DNA of 29,917 bases, from the IMG/VR virus record IMGVR_UViG_3300042888_001458, positions 1-29,917 of that record, one strand, 5' to 3'. Positions 27,001-29,917 of this stretch are shown here, piece by piece. The notes under the pieces were generated by a model. It had not been told where the DNA came from and did not search any database. It saw only the letters and a program-made list of their open reading frames with translations. The stretch is from a virus. Made by a program: the position numbers and the translations under genes. Numbering within the stretch: position 1 is the first letter of the stretch; every line of letters begins with the position of its first letter.

Positions 27001-28507
27001 CTAATCCGTAGATAATATTACAAATAAAACAAAGTATAGCATTTAAAGCACCTATAACAATGTTAAGTAATCTAATTAAACTTACATTAATTAATTCTAT
27101 TAATGTCATTAATATAGTTACGATTAAACATATAATACTATATAACGGATTTAAATCAGTATCAATTCTATTGTATGGGAATGGTGTATGATCACCACAA
27201 TCATCAACATCCTTTATACCAATAAAAGATCTTTTAGTTCCACAAACTTTTGTCTCACAATATTTTTGATACCGAGCAATAAATTGTCTAACAGTATACA
27301 CTTTTTTCCACCTTAAATCAGCGAATTCAGTATCTGGTGTTGAATCATCAAAATTATAATCAAGACCTCTATTCGGTATTAAAAATTTAGCTCTAGAACG
27401 TATTCTACCAGTATCACCAGTTTCATTCATAGCAACTCTAAATCTAACTTTAGCGTTACTTGGTACACCCTTTTCCGGATCTTCTGATGGTACTAAATTA
27501 CCAAACTCATCAGTAACTAACTTATCTAAGTTCATTGGTATTTGATAACACCAAACACCATTTTCATTAATTAAATTATCACCATCCACCGAAAACTTTT
27601 CTATAAGTCCTTCCGGTGTTTTTCTAATCATTTCAATAGTCCCTTCACCGGTAACAGTTTCACAAAGATTTCCTAATTTTCTTCTAGGTCTACATCTTTT
27701 ATTAACACTATTTTTTTCATTATCACCAAAAATATTCCCAATAAAAATCGCTGTGGGTATTATATCATAATTTAAATCAAAATCTACTCTTGTAATACCA
27801 ACTTCACATTCTTCTAAATCACCCCAAAATGGAATTACACTCGCACTAGTATTTCTACTTTTTATTTGACTTAATACATCTAAATTTTGTCCTGTTTTAA
27901 ATTGACTATTACTCGCAAATAAATTTTTACTAAAACCTTGACCAATTAATTCATAAGGTTTTTGACTAATAAATCCTATATCACTTAAATCAACATCAAT
28001 ATGAATTGTATGTTCTCCAACTGGAGCACCGAATATCATATAATCACCCGCACTATTAGTAGTAGTAGTAAACTTATAATATTTTTCAAATACTTCCAAA
28101 GTTGTACCACAATCTAAAACTTGTCGTTTATCTGGGAAAGTACCTACCGCAACGTGACATTCATCATCTGGTCTTGGTTCATTACTTAATAAATTATATC
28201 TAATCCCCTTATAATCTTTAGTGTAAATAGTTTCAAATGGATATAACCCATTAATCTCTGGTCTTGATTTATCTTCTTCCGCTAATGGGATGAAAATAGA
28301 AATTTTAGCGTTTGGAATACCAAATCCGTTATTAACTACAACTCTACCAACTACAACACCATAATCCGAACAATACTTAGTGTACGCTTCAGTTTGGGTT
28401 ATTTTTAAACTTAAAATCTCTAAAAAATCAAAATCTTGATCAATTTTTACTTTTAAGTGTTTATCATTCCCTAGAGGTGTTGTATTTATCCTAATGGATT
28501 TAGACAT
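24023..28507 (-). CDS. giant tail protein with SprB repeats, hydrophobic segment and Cys cluster, 1494 aa
   Basis: Likely tail or receptor-binding protein. Residues 49-175 match a carboxypeptidase-regulatory-like beta-sandwich (GVVVGRVVVNNGFGIPNAKISIF; later TNSAGDYMIFGAPVGEHTI). A long hydrophobic stretch at about 454-514 (ICLIVTILMTLIELINVSLI) could span or insert into a membrane two or more times. Immediately after come 11 cysteines at about 522-590 (CNFCIGTGCCTCGS). Residues 955-1494 carry six SprB-type repeats with (G)GT/GK-x-P-(F/Y)-T-Y and GxYxxxIxD hallmarks. SprB repeats are known from Bacteroidetes adhesins, including the Flavobacterium gliding adhesin. It starts at 28507 and ends in a TAATG overlap. 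Not an enzyme by any motif I can see. Confidence 0.82.
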   Translation of the reverse strand: MSKSIRINTTPLGNDKHLKVKIDQDFDFLEILSLKITQTEAYTKYCSDYGVVVGRVVVNNGFGIPNAKISIFIPLAEEDKSRPEINGLYPFETIYTKDYKGIRYNLLSNEPRPDDECHVAVGTFPDKRQVLDCGTTLEVFEKYYKFTTTTNSAGDYMIFGAPVGEHTIHIDVDLSDIGFISQKPYELIGQGFSKNLFASNSQFKTGQNLDVLSQIKSRNTSASVIPFWGDLEECEVGITRVDFDLNYDIIPTAIFIGNIFGDNEKNSVNKRCRPRRKLGNLCETVTGEGTIEMIRKTPEGLIEKFSVDGDNLINENGVWCYQIPMNLDKLVTDEFGNLVPSEDPEKGVPSNAKVRFRVAMNETGDTGRIRSRAKFLIPNRGLDYNFDDSTPDTEFADLRWKKVYTVRQFIARYQKYCETKVCGTKRSFIGIKDVDDCGDHTPFPYNRIDTDLNPLYSIICLIVTILMTLIELINVSLIRLLNIVIGALNAILCFICNIIYGLGQFIDSIVSAINGLIPGNGPLSFNVCNFCIGTGCCTCGSIMNYMSCISIKCDEKSFAPGCYKPSSCSLPSGCSIPSDVDKLGWCTANSGQPPENYPGDGVTNQIDCGSYNASDAHGCCGPAGSGFIPFAGAMDCIEIQLARALNVFKFDFYNDWINGSLYAFLFKYKVRRKKSKKRTVEKFCEYDCHDTYESDTDSPEHKYNKCRDNLFLVDTCVANDNNPISFNKVGIDEGIIKEHKDELYYAAMTHDTANLLYATDITCLGSAVNCDIDGRQKIVTYLVNTSYKMPPDTAELDSNNVLETTAIDPLLLSLNCFRVKVEDYNCKNIKRICEIGIGLDENRVDDTPPGVAANCNIEIFDSPITIATTEELEGEFLRNELGSCATGIYQFDCTQEQTDYNIFRGYNNPNPLGLPTENSYFYYFGINPGKSALDCAMASYFVPCKRDKQNQIPAQITTIDNTCNNQNAGSVTVNLLGGKEPFTYTFADTNSNSILGSPSSPTTSNFISFTNLFAGSYQLSVTDKYGDNSLYNININEPLSLIAVPTSVQNTTSPILSNGSIDINVFGGNPPYTYLWSPGGQTTQDLSGIGVGVYNVTIKDTATPTCSQQTITLTGLTIASPSALNFNYTTVPSSCYNQGDAQIVLSNITGGTSPYTIFINGTLTTSSIGNLTGNTSGIPYTITVYDSTSAQTVTQIVTLTSPPLLTATAVPGTILCNGCTTNITVNPNGGTSPYTYKWNDSNNQTTQTALNLSEGTYVCMIKDAKDCEYKVTTTITAPPKLDINNVFVTNAVCFNGTAQVSFNLAGGTGNLSYAIYNAALNTTLTPTCNNCNTPTSTPCTSSCVSSPGTLAQPITSNVTPGTYTFNIPHIMISKQYYMVVTDTNGCKTCTTFIVTSPPQLSGLFTYNLTNSIPFKQYSLNITGIGGTLTTSYTINLYNSVLGNTNCNLSTTPITPNSFTPTTKDYINLGSGEYIIQIKDDNNCLWCSSTFTLPS
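24026..25640 (-). repeat. six SprB-type repeats (C-terminal part of the 1494-aa protein)
   Basis: Diverged units of about 75-100 residues repeat the pattern x-V/I-x-GG-x-x-P-Y-T-Y-x-(W/F) ... L-x-x-G-x-Y-x-(V/I)-x-(V/I)-x-D-x-x-x-C. Clear copies include GGKEPFTYTF with FAGSYQLSVTDKYG, GGNPPYTYLWSPGG with GVGVYNVTIKDTAT, GGTSPYTIFI, and GGTSPYTYKWNDSN with LSEGTYVCMIKDAKDC. The last two are more diverged (GGTGNLSYAIYN with YYMVVTDTNGC; LGSGEYIIQIKDDNNC). Confidence 0.82.
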
Positions 28508-28533
28508 AAAATTCTTTTAATGATAAATATCTA

Positions 28534-28935
28534 TTATTTAATTTCTTTGGAATCTATTTTTTCAATTGGTGTAACATAAACATCTTCATATTCATACTCA
28601 TCATCATCTTCTTCCTCTTCATCATATTCTTCCTCATCAAGTTTATCTTCCCTTTTTTTCTTCATTTTATTATAGAAATCAATTAAAAATACTTTTTTTA
28701 ATAAACTACTTAAATCAACCGATTTACCCATAACTAAATGATTAAATAAAATGATAAAAACTATTGGTAATAATAAGATTACCAATGGTAAAGCCACTGA
28801 AAAATATAATAACCTAACGATTAAATTATTATTAATAATTGAACTCATACCTTTACCACTCATATCGGCCAAGGCATTTTCCATTAATTCATTTTGTGTA
28901 CCACTATTTTTGTTTGATTTACAACCACACCCCAT
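28534..28935 (-). CDS. small membrane protein of unknown function, 133 aa
   Basis: Not recognised. N-terminus MGCGCKSNKN has two closely spaced cysteines. Residues about 39-67 (LIVRLLYFSVALPLVILLLPIVF) form one long or two short membrane helices. After it comes a basic stretch (MKKKREDK, 91-98) and a very acidic tail (EEEYDEEEEDDDEYEYEDVY). A basic-then-acidic end after a single hydrophobic segment suggests a cytoplasmic C-terminus. It lies between the gp6-like baseplate gene and the 1494-aa tail protein (gaps of 50 and 26 bases). It could be a virion protein or an inner-membrane protein made late in infection; nothing decides which. It lacks the lipobox. Confidence 0.7.
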   Translation of the reverse strand: MGCGCKSNKNSGTQNELMENALADMSGKGMSSIINNNLIVRLLYFSVALPLVILLLPIVFIILFNHLVMGKSVDLSSLLKKVFLIDFYNKMKKKREDKLDEEEYDEEEEDDDEYEYEDVYVTPIEKIDSKEIK

Positions 28936-28985
28936 ATTAATTTTTTTATTTAAATATTAACTATAATTTTAAATTAGTAAAGATA

Positions 28986-29917
28986 TTATCGTATACTAAC
29001 TCTAATATCTTTCTCCGGATATTTTATTTCAAACATACTATCTGGATCAGCGAATAATGTAAATAATCCCATTAAATTAATCTGTCTTGTTGTTGAATCA
29101 ATATATGGTTGACTAACTTCATTTAATGAATAAGAACCACCACCAACTTTATTAAATACTTTAATATCAATTACATTTAATACTCCAGCTACATTATTAA
29201 TTTGTTCAACTAATTGAGCTAAATAAATATTTTGAGCCATTTCTTGTTTTGAAATATCAAAATAATTCTTAACAATTTCTATAACATTACCGATTATTTC
29301 TGATTTAGTTACACTCTTATCAACAAATAAATCAATATCAAAACCTAAATTAAAAATCCTCGCTGGTCTAACCACTATATAATCATTTAACATTCTATAA
29401 TCTGATAGATATTCTGAGATATTTTGATTTAAGATAGTATTTGTTATATTACTTAAGTTACTATTTTCATCTAATGTCATAATAGCGGCTACAATTTTAT
29501 TTTGTTCTTCCCATACATTAGTTCTGAATGGAGCACCAAAATTACCCGGCATTAAAGTTATTCTTGACTTATAATCTTTTATAGTTACACATCTATTTTG
29601 TGATGAAAAATTATACTTTATTAATCCTCTTAATTCTTCAGTACCAGGTTGATCAGCACCACCAGTAGCTGGGATTGGATTATTAACTTCTAATGATTGT
29701 CTAACCGCGTTATTCTTAGCGTTATCTGGTCCATCAACAATAATATCAACAATACCCAATTCAGTAATAGTATTTGGACCTAGATTAGTGTCCGCACCAC
29801 CACCAACTCTATATCTAATAAACATAGTACTATTAGAAGGTGGTATCTCACCTAAAGCCGTATTATTAATAAAATCACCAATTTTCTCTACTAAAAATTT
29901 ACAATTTTCATCAAACT
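28986..29917 (-). CDS. baseplate J / T4 gp6-like wedge protein (5' part outside the window)
   Basis: Part of the baseplate wedge, which rearranges during contraction of the tail. The frame is open to the right edge of the window (no stop upstream of the first internal ATG at 29825), so the true start lies outside. In-frame codons before it read FDENCKFLVEKIGDFINN, then IPPSNSTMFIRYRVGGGADTN. The 'pp..st.fvRY.VGGG...N' segment is typical of baseplate J/gp6-type proteins. Downstream comes VTIKDYKSRI and the C-terminal LAQLVEQINNVAGVLNVIDIKVFN segment, also typical. It indicates a contractile-tail phage. The visible part has 309 codons and the stop is TAA at 28986-28988. Confidence 0.85.
   Translation of the reverse strand, partial: FDENCKFLVEKIGDFINNTALGEIPPSNSTMFIRYRVGGGADTNLGPNTITELGIVDIIVDGPDNAKNNAVRQSLEVNNPIPATGGADQPGTEELRGLIKYNFSSQNRCVTIKDYKSRITLMPGNFGAPFRTNVWEEQNKIVAAIMTLDENSNLSNITNTILNQNISEYLSDYRMLNDYIVVRPARIFNLGFDIDLFVDKSVTKSEIIGNVIEIVKNYFDISKQEMAQNIYLAQLVEQINNVAGVLNVIDIKVFNKVGGGSYSLNEVSQPYIDSTTRQINLMGLFTLFADPDSMFEIKYPEKDIRVSIR

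Noticed and set aside
1-29917. Stop-codon recoding, as in some crAss-like phages
   Set aside because: TAA, TAG and TGA all end plausible ORFs, and no gene needs read-through to keep its motifs.
1-29917. tRNA genes
   Set aside because: I saw no cloverleaf-like GC-containing segments in the gaps, which are too short and AT-rich.

Overview
The window looks like part of a tailed-phage genome, most likely a contractile (myovirus-type) phage of a Bacteroidetes (Flavobacterium-like) host, or a prophage or metagenomic contig of such a phage. Every gene I accept is on the minus strand, so transcription runs from right to left. Genes are packed with gaps of a few bases or with overlaps. The DNA is very AT-rich. 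Starts are preceded by A-rich stretches rather than GGAGG-type ribosome sites, as is usual in Bacteroidetes. One tail protein ends in SprB-type repeats, a family typical of Bacteroidetes surface adhesins. Stops are mostly TAA with occasional TAG and TGA, so there is no sign of stop-codon recoding.

Right part (29917 down to about 8918), in transcription order: a baseplate J / T4 gp6-like wedge protein cut by the window edge; a 133-residue membrane protein; a 1494-residue tail protein with a carboxypeptidase-regulatory-like domain, a long hydrophobic stretch, a cysteine cluster and six SprB-type repeats; four mid-size unrecognised structural proteins; a 1935-residue protein with a P2 gpI-like tail segment, cysteine-rich repeats and a YVTN-like beta-propeller; and three further structural or fibre-like proteins. 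Five stop/start junctions across the window are TAATG overlaps, consistent with coupled translation.

Left part (about 8891 down to 1012): a DNA replication and recombination block. It holds a RuvC-like resolvase, a zinc-ribbon/TOPRIM primase, a PD-(D/E)XK RecB-like nuclease, an SbcD/gp47 nuclease, two small proteins, and an SbcC/gp46 ATPase. The SbcC/gp46 gene is broken into two ORFs. The first ends with a 29-residue intein N-fragment (Cys1 right after the Walker A lysine). The second begins with a 124-residue intein C-fragment that ends in His-Asn, followed by Thr-Thr of the P-loop. Between them lies a free-standing homing-endonuclease gene of the Vsr-like EDxHD type. This is a 'fractured gene' with a split intein: active ATPase should exist only after protein trans-splicing rebuilds the P-loop. 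It is the most interesting system in the window.

Far left (1004 down to 1): three small unrecognised proteins, a 217-base non-coding stretch (336-552), and the first codons of another gene cut by the window edge.
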